The notes under the pieces were generated by a model that had not been told where the DNA came from, did not search any database, and saw only the letters and a program-made list of their open reading frames with translations. From assembly GCA_963971225.1 (NCBI GenBank), contig OZ020267.1, positions 83,813,648-83,877,647 of the forward strand: 64,000 nt of DNA. Reading direction: 5' to 3'. Positions 21,201 through 32,400 of the stretch are shown piece after piece. This stretch comes from Melieria omissa (taxonomy: Eukaryota; Arthropoda; Insecta; Diptera; Ulidiidae). Position 1 is the stretch's first letter, and the number at the start of each line of letters is the position of its first letter. The position numbers were made by a program, and so were the translations under genes.

Positions 21201-23450
21201 AAAAAATTAGATGCTTTTGTTGTTGTAGTTTTTGTGTGAATGCTTTTTTGTGTTGGCGATTGGTTGGCCTTTCGGCAATGACAAATGGGAACATTATATT
21301 TTTTTCACTTATAATTTTAAGGGTCAAGCGAAATGCACAATGTGCTTTCAACTAATTCAATTAATTAAATAATTTGTTTGCATTTTTTGGGCAACTTTAC
21401 ATGTATTGGTTTTTGCTTTTCCATAAGAAGATTTTGGGCACCCCTGATATAGATGTATCATGTGGTCGATATCACTTTTCCACAACGAAATTCTCCTGCA
21501 TTATCTGAGATAGCGAGAAGATTGACCCCATTTATGAAAGCTCAAAACTCCAGCTAGGTTTTAAAGTTATTATTTTTTCTATAAACCTAGAATCATCATA
21601 TTTTACAAGCATTTTATCGATTTTGCAGTAGGCAGCCATTTAATGTCACCCTTGCGCATCGATCTGTTCATGATTGCGGAATAGTAATCAAATTATTGAT
21701 TTAGTTTGATAAAGCTGCAATCTCTAGCTACATTTTAAGGGGTTTTTTATTAACGTAACCCATACCGTTTGGAATCTATAAGCACTTTAGTGGTGAGTGT
21801 GTATTTTGTAATAGGCAGTTTTTCAATGTTATCCTTGCGCATCGATATGCTCATTATTCCTGAAGGATAATGAAAAGTTAGGGACCAATATAGAAAGCAT
21901 AAGACTCTGGCTAAATTTTAAGGGGTCAATTATTAATATGCACTTATGCATTTGGTGTTGACAAGCATTTTAGTGGTTGCACCCAAGTAGCAATTTTTTC
22001 AAAGTCACCGTTCCAAATCGATTTGCTTTCGAACCTTGGGGTATAGAAGGATGATTGATACCATTATAGAAACGAGTCTAGCTAAGGCAAAATATTATTA
22101 AAATCCGTTAACGGGTCGAGATTTAACAGCCATAATTTCGATCATGCTGCCGGTGGGATATTTTTTTTATTTACCAAATTATTGAAAGGTGGTCACTCTG
22201 GCTTAATTTTGACGCCATTTTGATTAAAGTGATTGTGCGTACTTAGGTTCCACAAGCATTTGAATGATTATATAGATCAGAGGTGCATTCTTTCAATCAG
22301 TCGTTGTTGTGACAGCAACGAAGCAACACGTGTGGGGGCTGCGCTGATTTTTGTTTTGTTGCCTCAAGAAATTGTATGTATGAAAAAAAATTAGATGCTT
22401 TTGTTGTTGTAGTTTTTGTTTTGGCGATTGGTTGGCCTTTCGGCAATGACAAATGGGAACATTATATTTTTTTCACTTATAATTTTAAGGGTCAAGCGAA
22501 ATGCACAATGTGCTTTCAACTAATTCAATTAATTAAATAATTTGTTTGAATTTTTTTTGGTCAACTTTACATGTATTGGGTTTTGCTTTTCCATAAGAAG
22601 ATTTTGGGCACCCCTGATATAGATGTATCATGTGGTCGATATCACTTTTCCACAACGAAATTCTCCTGCATTATCTGAGATAGCGAGAAGATTGACCCCA
22701 TTTATGAAAACTCAAAACTCCAGCTAGGTTTTAAGGTTATTATTTTTTCTATAAACCTAGAATCATCATATTTTACAAGCATTTTATCGATTTTGCAGTA
22801 GGCAGCCATTTAATGTCACTCTTGCGCATCGATCTGTTCATGATTGCCTAATAGTAATCAAATTATTGATTTAATTTGATAAAGCTGCAATCTCTAGCTA
22901 CATTTTAAGGGGTTTTTTATTAACGTAACCCATACCGTTTGGAATCTATAAGCACTTTAGTGGTGAGTGTGTATTTTGTAATAGGCAGTTTTTCAATGTT
23001 ATCCTTGCGCATCGATATGCTCATTATTCCTGAAGGATAATGAAAAGTTAGGGACCAATATAGAAAGCATAAGACTCTGGCTAAATTTTAAGGGGTCAAT
23101 TATTAATATGCACTTATGCATTTGGTGTTGACAAGCATTTTAGTGGTTGCACCCAAGTAGCAATTTTTTCAAAGTCACCGTTCCAAATCGATTTGCTTTC
23201 GAACCTTGGGGTATAGAAGGATGATTGATACCATTATAGAAAGCATACGAGTCTAGCTAAATAATAAGGCATAATATTATTAAAATCCGTTAACGGGTCG
23301 AGATTTAACAGCCATAATTTCGATCATGCTGGCGGTGGGATATTTTTTTTATTTACCAAATTGGTGAAAGGTGGTCACTCTGGCATAATTTTGACGCCAT
23401 TTTGATTAAAGTGATTGTGCGTACTTAGGTTCCACAAGCATTTGATTGGT

Positions 23451-23457
23451 TATATAG
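23451..23457 (+). promoter_or_regulatory. Satellite TATATAG box placed just upstream of the RTE element
   Basis: The box belongs to the monomer that the RTE element split. Its own initiator was moved 3.3 kb downstream (TCAGTC, +1 at 26773). A transcript starting 30 bp from this TATA box would begin at 23481, two bases inside the RTE element, which starts at 23479. Whether it is used is unknown. Confidence 0.4.
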
Positions 23458-23464
23458 ATCAGAG

Positions 23465-23478
23465 GTGCATTCTTTCAA
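23465..23478 (+). repeat. Target-site duplication, left copy, of the RTE element
   Basis: GTGCATTCTTTCAA, identical to 26757-26770. The satellite sequence on both sides joins perfectly when the element and one copy are removed, giving a 1179-bp monomer. Confidence 0.95.
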
Positions 23479-23734
23479 GAAGGAAGGGAGGGAAGGGAAG
23501 GAAGGGAGCGGACATACAAGGTAAAGTCTCTGATTGCGTTCAACCTGGCGAACGCCAGAACGATCCTTGTCCCTGTCCAATCCAAGCTGATGCACAGCCT
23601 CCGCGCGGCCCTTCTGGATAGCTATTTGGCATCCGCTGAATAGTGAACTAATGTGTGCAGCGAGTCCTATCCCCAGGACTTAAAATTTGGGTTGTGCGCA
23701 GGGTTTGGTGCCCGCCACGGAAAACCAAATACCA
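23479..23734 (+). promoter_or_regulatory. RTE 5' leader with G-rich start
   Basis: The first 34 bases are almost pure purine. Four GGG runs at 23486-23488, 23490-23492, 23495-23497 and 23504-23506 have spacers of 1, 2 and 6 bases, which fits the G-quadruplex consensus. The rest is of mixed composition and ends at the first ATG of the main frame (23735). RTE elements usually carry an internal promoter here. I cannot identify promoter motifs in it, and I see no convincing ORF1. Confidence 0.5.
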
Positions 23735-26719
23735 ATGAAAGCCAAAAAGCAAGCCTCGGAAGGAACCCACAATGTTGACGACCACAGCAAACGATTCAAG
23801 GACCATGATTTGAGGATATGCACCTGGAATGTCCGGACCCTCTATAGGGAAGGTGCCTCTATCCAACTGGCGGAAGCCCTCACGAAATGTAAGGCTGACA
23901 TCACCGCCATCCAGGAAATGCGATGGACAGGACAAGGTTGCTCCAAGCGAGCAGACTGCGATATCTACTACAGCTGCCATGCGGAGAAGCGCGAATTTGG
24001 CTGCGGATTTGTGGTCAGCAAGAGACTTCGCCACCACGTCTCTCGGTTCACTCCGGTGAACGAACGGCTGGCTTCGATCCGCATCAAAGCTAAATACTTT
24101 AGCATCAGCCTGATTTGCGCGCACGCCCCGACGGAAGAGAAGGACGATGCGACCAAGGATGCCTTCTATGCGAAGCTCGAGGACGTCTACGACAGGTGCC
24201 CGGCCCATGACGTCAAAATTGTCCTCGGGGACTTCAACGCAAAGGTCGGGCGAGAAGGCATCTTTGGCCCCACAGTCGGGCAGTTCAGCCTCCATGGGAC
24301 CACTTCGAACAACGGTCTGAGGCTGATCGATTTCGCCGCGGCACGAAACATGGTAGTTAGTAGCACCAGATTCCAGCACCTCGATATCCACAAGGCCACC
24401 TGGTTATCCCCCGATCAATCCACCCGCAACCAGATTGATCACATTGTGATTGATGGAAGGCATGCTTCTAGCATTCTAGATGTGCGCACGTTCCGAGGAC
24501 CCAACATCGACTCGGACCACTACCTTGTTGCAGCCAAGGTACGCATGCGTCTTTGCGCAGCGAAGACCGCACAACCTAGTTTGCGAAGAAAGCTGGACAT
24601 CAGTAAGCTGCGATCACAAGGGGTAGCCGAAGCCTACTCCGCTCAACTCTCCAACCAGCTCGGTCGCTCCCCCTCTCCACCTGATGACATCGGCGGATTA
24701 TGGGCTCACTTATCCCACTCTATGCGCGTCGCCGCAGAAAATGTCCTTGGTTTTCGACGCCCACCACCAAAAAACCAATGGTACGATGAAGAGTGTCGCG
24801 CAGCCACTGCAGTGAAGAATGCTGCATACAAGAAGACCCTGCAGTCGGCCGCCACGCGAGCCATGACAGAAAAATACCGGGAGGAGAGGAAGAAAGAGAG
24901 GTGCCTTTTTAGACGCAAGAAACGGGAGCAAGAAAGGCGCGAGCGTGAGGAAATCGAGGAGTGCAGGAGCAGGAATGACGCCCGAAAATTCTTCCAAAAA
25001 GTTAAGCGTCTTACGGAAGGATTTAAGCCTGGGGCATCTTCTTGCAGAGACGAAAACGGGGATCTGGTTACGGATGCGCAGGGTGTGCTGAGGTTGTGGA
25101 AGGAGCACTTCACCAAGCTGCTCGCAGGCGACGAAGGGAACAATACCGCCAGTGGTGAAGATGTCCAGATGGCACCAATCGACGACGACGGTGTGGATGT
25201 GCCACCGCCCAGCCATGACGAGGTCCGGGTCGCTATCCAGCGACTCAAGAACAACAAAGCTGCAGGGCCGGATGGGCTACCAGCTGAATTGTTCAAGGCC
25301 GGCGGCGGTGAGCTGATTGGGTGCATGCATCAGCTCATTTGCAAAATATGGCTGGAGGAACGAATGCCCAACGATTGGAACCTCAGTGCCCTTTGTCCTG
25401 TGCTGAAGAAAGGCGACCCAACAATATGCGCCAACTACAGGGGTATCAGCCTACTTCCCATTGCATACAAGGTCCTGACGAGCGTATTATGTGAAAGACT
25501 AAAGCCACTCGCCAAGGCGCTGATTGGACCTTATCAGTGCGGCTTTAGACCTGGTAAGTCCACCATCGACCAGATATTCACTCTACGCCAAATCCTGGAG
25601 AAGACCCATGAGAACCAAATCGATACACACCATCTCTTCATCGATTACAAGGCAGCATTCGATAGCCCGATAAGGGATCGCCTATATGCCGCATTGTCTG
25701 AACTTGGTATCCCTGCAAAGCTCGTTAGACTTTGCAGAGCGACGTTGAGCAATACGCGCAGCTCCGTCAAGGTTGGAAGTGACCTCTCCGACCCCTTTGA
25801 TACCGTTCGAGGTTTCAGACAGGGCGATCCTTTGTCCTGCGACCTCTTCAACTTCACCATGGAGAGTGTTCTGCGCAAGGCCGGTGTACATCGTAATGGC
25901 ACAATTTTCAACAAAAGTGTCCAGCTCCTTGCTTACGCTGATGATATTGATGTCATCGGACGTAACAAGCGAGATGTCACCGCTGCCTTTGCGGCTATCG
26001 AAAGAGAATCTGCCAAAATGGGTCTGGTGGTAAATGAGGGCAAGACGAAGTATATGCTGTCTACACGCAGGGACTCGCAGCGGCTAGGGTCTCACGTCGA
26101 GGCCGACAGGTATGCTTTTGAAGTTGTCAAGGAATTCGTCTACCTTGGCACCGCCATCAACAGCAGCAATGATGTCAGTCTGGAGATAAAGCGAAGGATA
26201 ACTCTTGCCAACAGGTGCTACTACGGTCTCGGTAGGCAATTGAGAAGTAGAGACCTCTCTCGACCGACAAAACTTGCACTCTATAGGACGCTTATCTTGC
26301 CCGTGCTCCTCTATGGCGCTGAAGCATGGACAATGACACGAAACGACATAGCGGCCCTTGGAGTGTTCGAGAGGAAGGTGCTTCGCAAAATCTTCGGCCC
26401 TGTTCGGGTTGGTGACGACTATCGCATACGAACCAATAACGAGCTGTATGAGCTGTATAAGGACATGGACGTAGCGCAGCGAATTAACATCCAGCGGCTA
26501 CGCTGGCTCGGTCATGTCTGCCGCATGGACGACGAAGCTCCGGCGAAAAAGGCATTCGATGCGATGGTTGGAGGTCGACGGCGAAGAGGGAGGCCGTGTC
26601 TCCGGTGGAAGGACCAAGTGGAAGAGGCCCTGGTATCTCTTGGTGTGACCAACTGGAGAAGGCGCGCGCGAAGCAGAGGCGCCTGGAGAGAAGTTCTGCG
26701 GCAGGCCGTAACCCGATAA
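23735..26719 (+). CDS. RTE polyprotein: AP endonuclease and reverse transcriptase
   Basis: I start at the first in-frame ATG (23735), giving 994 residues; the frame itself is open from 23684. In the numbering below, add 16 for residues counted from 23687. Endonuclease, about 25-270: CTWNVRTLYR (N32), IQEMRW (E61), LGDFNAKVG (D166, N168), TRNQIDHI (D235, H236) and SDHYLVAAK (D261, H262). A charged, coiled-coil-like linker of Arg, Lys and Glu follows at about 375-420. Reverse transcriptase, about 505-790: AAGPDGLPAELFK, NYRGISLLP, GFRPGKSTIDQIF, DYKAAFDS (D637), GFRQGDPLS and AYADD (D735, D736). The C-terminus has WLGHVCRMDD and an Arg-rich GGRRRRGRP patch, both common in RTE proteins. There is no RNase H and no zinc finger. 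All catalytic motifs are intact, and the product would carry out target-primed reverse transcription in the nucleus. Confidence 0.95.
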   Translation: MKAKKQASEGTHNVDDHSKRFKDHDLRICTWNVRTLYREGASIQLAEALTKCKADITAIQEMRWTGQGCSKRADCDIYYSCHAEKREFGCGFVVSKRLRHHVSRFTPVNERLASIRIKAKYFSISLICAHAPTEEKDDATKDAFYAKLEDVYDRCPAHDVKIVLGDFNAKVGREGIFGPTVGQFSLHGTTSNNGLRLIDFAAARNMVVSSTRFQHLDIHKATWLSPDQSTRNQIDHIVIDGRHASSILDVRTFRGPNIDSDHYLVAAKVRMRLCAAKTAQPSLRRKLDISKLRSQGVAEAYSAQLSNQLGRSPSPPDDIGGLWAHLSHSMRVAAENVLGFRRPPPKNQWYDEECRAATAVKNAAYKKTLQSAATRAMTEKYREERKKERCLFRRKKREQERREREEIEECRSRNDARKFFQKVKRLTEGFKPGASSCRDENGDLVTDAQGVLRLWKEHFTKLLAGDEGNNTASGEDVQMAPIDDDGVDVPPPSHDEVRVAIQRLKNNKAAGPDGLPAELFKAGGGELIGCMHQLICKIWLEERMPNDWNLSALCPVLKKGDPTICANYRGISLLPIAYKVLTSVLCERLKPLAKALIGPYQCGFRPGKSTIDQIFTLRQILEKTHENQIDTHHLFIDYKAAFDSPIRDRLYAALSELGIPAKLVRLCRATLSNTRSSVKVGSDLSDPFDTVRGFRQGDPLSCDLFNFTMESVLRKAGVHRNGTIFNKSVQLLAYADDIDVIGRNKRDVTAAFAAIERESAKMGLVVNEGKTKYMLSTRRDSQRLGSHVEADRYAFEVVKEFVYLGTAINSSNDVSLEIKRRITLANRCYYGLGRQLRSRDLSRPTKLALYRTLILPVLLYGAEAWTMTRNDIAALGVFERKVLRKIFGPVRVGDDYRIRTNNELYELYKDMDVAQRINIQRLRWLGHVCRMDDEAPAKKAFDAMVGGRRRRGRPCLRWKDQVEEALVSLGVTNWRRRARSRGAWREVLRQAVTR

Positions 26720-26725
26720 CGGGTT
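26710..26725 (+). other. 3'-end hairpin of the RTE with the stop codon in its loop
   Basis: AACCCG (26710-26715) pairs with CGGGTT (26720-26725) around the loop ATAA, which contains the TAA stop (26717-26719). It lies 15 bases before the GTAA tail region. It is a plausible binding signal for the RTE reverse transcriptase. Confidence 0.55.
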
Positions 26726-26740
26726 GTTATGGCCAGTTAA

Positions 26741-26756
26741 GTAAGTAAGTAAGTAA
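26741..26756 (+). repeat. (GTAA)4 3' tail of the RTE element
   Basis: Four exact GTAA units preceded by GTTAA. RTE elements end in short tandem repeats rather than poly(A). The target duplication starts with GT, so two bases are shared with a continuing tail unit. Confidence 0.9.
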
Positions 26757-26770
26757 GTGCATTCTTTCAA
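26757..26770 (+). repeat. Target-site duplication, right copy, of the RTE element
   Basis: GTGCATTCTTTCAA, identical to 23465-23478. It is followed directly by TCAGTCG of the interrupted satellite monomer. Confidence 0.95.
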
Positions 26771-27789
26771 TCAGTCGTTGTTGTGACAGCAACGAAGCAA
26801 CACGTGTGGGGGCTGCGCGGATTTTTGTTTTGTTGCCTCAAGAAATTGTATGTATGAAAAAAAATTAGATGCTTTTGTTGTTGTAGTTTTTGTTTTGGCG
26901 ATTGGTTGGCCTTTCGGCAATGACAAATGGGAACATTATATTTTTTTCACTTATAATTTTAAGGGTCAAGCGAAATGCACAATGTGCTTTCAACTAATTC
27001 AATTAATTAAATAATTTGTTTGCATTTTTTGGGCAACTTTACATGTATTGGTTTTTGCTTTTCCATAAGAATATTTTGGGCACCCCTGATATAGATGTAT
27101 CATGTGGTCGATATCACTTTTCCACAACGAAATTCTCCTGCATTATTTGAGATAGCGAGAAGATTGACCCCATTTATGAAAGCTCAAAACTCCAGCTAGG
27201 TTTTAAGGTTATTATTTTTTCTATAAACCTAGAATCATCATATTTTACAAGCATTTTATCGATTTTGCAGTAGGCAGCCATTTAATGTCACTCTTGCGCA
27301 TCGATCTGTTCATGATTGCCGAATAGTAATCAAATTATTGATTTAATTTGATAAAGCTGCATTCTCTAGCTACATTTTAAGGGGTTTTTTATTAACGTAA
27401 CCCATACCGTTTGGAATCTATAAGCACTTTAGTGGTGAGTGTGTATTTTGTAATAGGCAGTTTTTCAATGTTATCCTTGCGCATCGATATGCTCATTATT
27501 CCTGAAGGATAATGAAAAGTTAGGGACCAATATAGAAAGCATAAGACTCTGGCTAAATTTTAAGGGGTCAATTATTAATATGCACTTATGCATTTGGTGT
27601 TGACAAGCATTTTAGTGGTTGCACCCAAGTAGCAATTTTTTCAAAGTCACCGTTCCAAATCGATTTGCTTTCGAACCTTGGGGTATAGAAGGATGATTGA
27701 TACCATTATAGAAAGCATACGAGTCTAGCTAAATAATAAGGCATAATATTATTAAAATCCGTTAACGGGTCGAGATTTAACAGCCATAA

Positions 27790-28400
27790 TTTCGATCATG
27801 CTGGCGTGGGATATTTTTTTTATTTACCAAATTGGTGAAAGGTGGTCACTCTGGCATAATTTTGACGCCATTTTGATTAAAGTGATTGTGCGTACTTAGG
27901 TTCCACAAGCATTTGATTGGTTATATAGATCAGAGGTGCATTCTTTCAATCAGTCGTTGTTGTGACAGCAACGAAGCAACACGTGTGGGGGCTGCGCGGA
28001 TTTTTGTTTTCTTGCCTCCAGAAATTGTATGTATGAAAAAAAATTAGATGCTTTTGTTGTTGTAGTTTTTGTTTTGGCGATTGGTTGGCCTTTCGGCAAT
28101 GACAAATGGGAACATTATATTTTTTTCACTTATAATTTTAAGGGTCAAGCGAAATGCACAATGTGCTTCAATTAATTAAATAATTTGTTTGCATTTTTTG
28201 GGCAACTTTACATGTATTGGTTTTTGCTTTTCCATAAGAAGATTTTGGGCACTCCTGATATAGATGTATCATGTGGTCGATATCACTTTTCCACAACGAA
28301 ATTCTCCTGCATTATCTGAGATAGCGAGAAGATTGACCCCATTTATGAAAGCTCAAAACTCCAGCTAGGTTTTAAGGTTATTAGTTTTTCTATAAACCTA
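27790..28400 (+). repeat. Block duplicated at lag 2368 bp (copy at about 30158-30768)
   Basis: Shared private variants: ATGCTGGCGTGGGAT (27801 and 30169), TTTTCTTGCCTCCAG, GGGCACTCCTGAT, GTGCTTCAATTAATT and GTTATTAGTTTTTC, all at a lag of 2368 bp (two monomers of 1170 and 1198 bp). Confidence 0.7.
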
Positions 28401-28479
28401 GAATCATCATATTTTACAAGCATTTTATCGATTTTGCAGTAGGCAGCCATTTAATGTCACTCTTGCGCATCGATCTGTT

Positions 28480-29420
28480 CATGATTGCCTAATAGTAATC
28501 AAATTATTGATTTAATTTGATAAAGCTGCAATCTCTAGCTACATTTTAAGTGGTTTTTTATTAACGTAACCCATACCGTTTGGAACCTATAAGCACTTTA
28601 GTGGTGAGTGTGTATTTTGTAATAGGCAGTTTTTCAATGTTATCCTTGCGCATCGATATGCTCATTATTCCTGAAGGATAATGAAAAGTTAGGGACCAAT
28701 ATAGAAAGCATAAGACTCTGGCTAAATTTTAAGGGGTCAATTATTAATATGCACTTATGCATTTGGTGTTGACAAGCATTTTAGTGGTTGCACCCAAGTA
28801 GCAATTTTTTCAAAGTCACCGTTCCAAATCGATTTGCTTTCGAACCTTGGGGTATAGAACGATGATTGATACCATTATAGAAAGCATACGAGTGTAGCTA
28901 AATAATAAGGCATAATAATATTAAAATCCGTTAACGGGTCGAGATTTAACAGCCATAATTTCGATCATGCTGCCGGTGGGATATTTTTTTTATTTACCAA
29001 ATTGGTGAAAGGTGGTCACTCTGGCTTAATTTTGACGCCATTTTGATTAAAGTGATTGTGCGTACTTAGGTTCCACAAGCATTTGATTGGTTATATAGAT
29101 CAGAGGTGCATTCTTTCAATCAGTCGTTGTTGTGACAGCAACGAAGCAACACGTGTGGGGGCTGCGCGGATTTTTGTTTTGTTTCCTCAAGAAATTCTAT
29201 GTATGAAAAAAAATTAGATGCTTTTGTTGCTGTAGTTTTTGTTTTGGCGATTGGTTGGCCTTTCGGCAATGACAAATGGGAACATTATATTTTTTTCACT
29301 TATAATTTTAAGGGTCAAGCGAAATGCACAATGTGCTTTCAACTAATTCAATTAATTATTTAATTATTTATTATTATTTAATTTGTTTGCATTTTTTTGG
29401 GCAACTTTAAATGTATTGGT
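28480..29420 (+). repeat. Block duplicated at lag 3565 bp (copy at about 32045-32985)
   Basis: Shared private variants: TTTTAAGTGG, TTTGGAACCTATAAG (C at 28586 and 32151), GTATAGAACGATG, GTTGCTGTAG, and the 18-bp AT insertion, all at a lag of 3565 bp (three monomers). Confidence 0.7.
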
Positions 29421-32400
29421 TTTTGCTTTTCCATAAGAAGACTTTGGGCACCCCTGATATAGATGTATCATGTGGTCGATATCACTTTTCCACAACGAAA
29501 TTCTCCTGCATTATTTGAGATAGCGAGAAGATTGACCCCATTTATGAAAGCTCAAAACTCCAGCTAGGTTTTAAGGTTATTATTTTTTCTATAAACCTAG
29601 AATCATCATATTTTACAAGCATTTTATCGATTTTGCAGTAGGCAGCCATTTAATGTCACTCTTGCGCATCGATCTGTTCATGATTGCCTAATAGTAATCA
29701 AATTATTGATTTAATTTGATAAAGCTGCAATCTCTAGCTACATTTTAAGGGGTTTTTTATTAACGTAACCCATACCGTTTGGAATCTATAAGCACTTTAG
29801 TGGTGAGTGTGTATTTTGTAATAGGCAGTTTTTCAATGTTATCCTTGCGCATCGATATGCTCATTATTCCTGAAGGATAATGAAAAGTTAGGGACCAATA
29901 TAGAAAGCATAAGACTCTGGCTAAATTTTAAGGGGTCAATTATTAATATGCACTTATGCATTTGGTGTTGACAAGCATTTTAGTGGTTGCACCCAAGTAG
30001 CAATTTTTTCAAAGTCACCGTTCCAAATCGATTTGCTTTCGAACCTTGGGGTATAGAAGGATGATTGATACCATTATAGAAAGCATACGAGTCTAGCTAA
30101 ATAATAAGGCATAATATTATTAAAATCCGTTAACGGGTCGAGATTTAACAGCCATAATTTCGATCATGCTGGCGTGGGATATTTTTTTTATTTACCAAAT
30201 TGGTGAAAGGTGGTCACTCTGGCATAATTTTGACGCCATTTTGATTAAAGTGATTGTGCGTACTTAGGTTCCACAAGCATTTGATTGGTTATATAGATCA
30301 GAGGTGCATTCTTTCAATCAGTCGTTGTTGTGACAGCAACGAAGCAACACGTGTGGGGGCTGCGCGGATTTTTGTTTTCTTGCCTCCAGAAATTGTATGT
30401 ATGAAAAAAAATTAGATGCTTTTGTTGTTGTAGTTTTTGTTTTGGCGATTGGTTGGCCTTTCGGCAATGACAAATGGGAACATTATATTTTTTTCACTTA
30501 TAATTTTAAGGGTCAAGCGAAATGCACAATGTGCTTCAATTAATTAAATAATTTGTTTGCATTTTTTGGGCAACTTTACATGTATTGGTTTTTGCTTTTC
30601 CATAAGAAGATTTTGGGCACTCCTGATATAGATGTATCATGTGGTCGATATCACTTTTCCACAACGAAATTCTCCTGCATTATCTGAGATAGCGAGAAGA
30701 TTGACCCCATTTATGAAAGCTCAAAACTCCAGCTAGGTTTTAAGGTTATTAGTTTTTCTATAAACCTAGAATCATCATATTTTACAAGCATTTTATCGAT
30801 TTTGCAGTAGGCAGCCATTTAATGTCACTCTTGCGCATCGATCTGTTCATGATTGCCGAATAGTAATCAAATTATTGATTTAATTTGATAAAGCTGCAAT
30901 CTCTAGCTACATTTTAAGGGGTTTTTTATTAACGTAACCTGTACCGTTTGGAATCTATAAGCACTTTAGTGGTGAGTGTGTATTTTGTAATAGGCAGTTT
31001 TTCAATGTTATCCTTGCGCATCGATATGCTCATTATTCCTGAGGGATAATGAAAAGTTAGGGACTAATATAGAAAGCATAAGACTCTGGCTAAATTTTAA
31101 GGGGTCAATTATTAATATGCACTTATGCATTTGGTGTTGACAAGCATTTTAGTGGTTGCACCCAAGTAGCAATTTTTTCAAAGTCACCGTTCCAAATCGA
31201 TTTGCTTTCGAACCTTGGGGTATAGAACGATGATTGATCCCATTATAGAAAGCATACGAGTCTAGCTAAATAATAAGGCATAATATTATTAAAATCCGTT
31301 AACGGGTCGAGATTTAACAGCCATAATTTCGATCATGCTGCCGGGGGGATATTTTTTTTATTTACCAAATTGGTGAAAGGTGGTCACTCTGGCTTAATTT
31401 TGACGCCATTTTGATTAAAGTGATTGTGCGTACTTAGGTTCCACAAGCATTTGATTGGTTATATAGATCAGAGGTGCATTCTTTCAATCAGTCGTTGTTG
31501 TGACAGCAACGAAGCAACACGTGTGGGGGCTGCGCGGATTTTTGTTTTGTTGCCTCAAGAAATTGTATGTATGAAAAAAAATTAGATGCTTTTGTTGTTG
31601 TAGTTTTTGTGTGTATGCGTTTTTGTGTTGGCGATTGGTTGGCCTTTCGGCAATGACAAATGGGAACATTATATTTTTTTCACTTATGATTTTAAGGGTC
31701 AAGCGAAATGCACAATGTGCTTTCAACTAATTCAATTAATTAAATAATTTGTTTGCATTTTTTTGGGCAACTTTACATGTATTGGTTTTTGCTTTTCCAT
31801 AAGAAGATTTTTGGCACCCCTGATATAGATGTATCATGTGGTCGATATCACTTTTCCACAACGAAATTCTCCTGCATTATCTGAGATAGCGAGAAGATTG
31901 ACCCCATTTATGAAAGCTCAAAACTCCAGCTAGGTTTTAGGGTTATTATTTTTTCTATAAACCTAGAATCATCATATTTTACAAGCATTTTATCGATTTT
32001 GCAGTAGGCAGCCATTTAATGTCACTCTTGCGCATCGATCTGTTCATGATTGCCTAATAGTAATCAAATTATTGATTTAATTTGATAAAGCTGCAATCTC
32101 TAGCTACATTTTAAGTGGTTTTTTATTAACGTAACCCATACCGTTTGGAACCTATAAGCACTTTAGTGGTGAGTGTGTATTTTGTAATAGGCAGTTTTTC
32201 AATGTTATCCTTGCGCATCGATATGCTCATTATTCCTGAAGGATAATGAAAAGTTAGGGACCAATATAGAAAGCATAAGACTCTGGCTAAATTTTAAGGG
32301 GTCAATTATTAATATGCACTTATGCATTTGGTGTTGACAAGCATTTTAGTGGTTGCACCCAAGTAGCAATTTTTTCAAAGTCACCGTTCCAAATCGATTT

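Larger units (their letters stand above)
18194..23478 (+). repeat. Satellite array block 2 (direct)
   Basis: Satellite resumes after the first LINE, with anchors at 18729, 19927, 21096, 22280 and 23462 and periods of 1198, 1169, 1184 and 1182. These copies belong to the TTGCCTC...ATTGTATG subfamily (21.2 kb is mixed: TTTCCTC with ATTGTATG) and are more varied than those on either side. Variants include a 16-bp insertion (near 18866 and 21236), a contracted CTTCAATTAATT near 20160, and loss of about 15 bp around 22070-22088. Joining blocks 1 and 2 across the LINE restores a monomer of about 1196 bp, which confirms a simple insertion. Confidence 0.97.
23479..26756 (+). mobile_element. RTE-clade non-LTR retrotransposon, apparently full length
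   Basis: A 3.28-kb insertion with a purine-rich start, a 5' leader of about 256 bp, a single long ORF (endonuclease plus reverse transcriptase, no RNase H), a 3'UTR of under 40 bp and a (GTAA)4 tail. It is flanked by a perfect 14-bp duplication. Size, one-ORF organisation, minimal 3'UTR and tetranucleotide tail are all typical of the RTE clade in insects. The ORF is uninterrupted and the duplication is perfect, so this is a recent copy that could still be active. Its sequence is much richer in GC than the satellite. Confidence 0.95.

Noticed and set aside
23415..23621. Small ORF running from the satellite into the RTE leader, considered as RTE ORF1
   Set aside because: It starts in satellite sequence outside the element and crosses the insertion junction, so it cannot be a native ORF of the RTE.
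23648..26770. Antisense ORFs within the RTE element, including 247 codons at 23648-24391 on the minus strand
   Set aside because: Opposite-strand shadows of the endonuclease and reverse transcriptase codons, without recognisable motifs.
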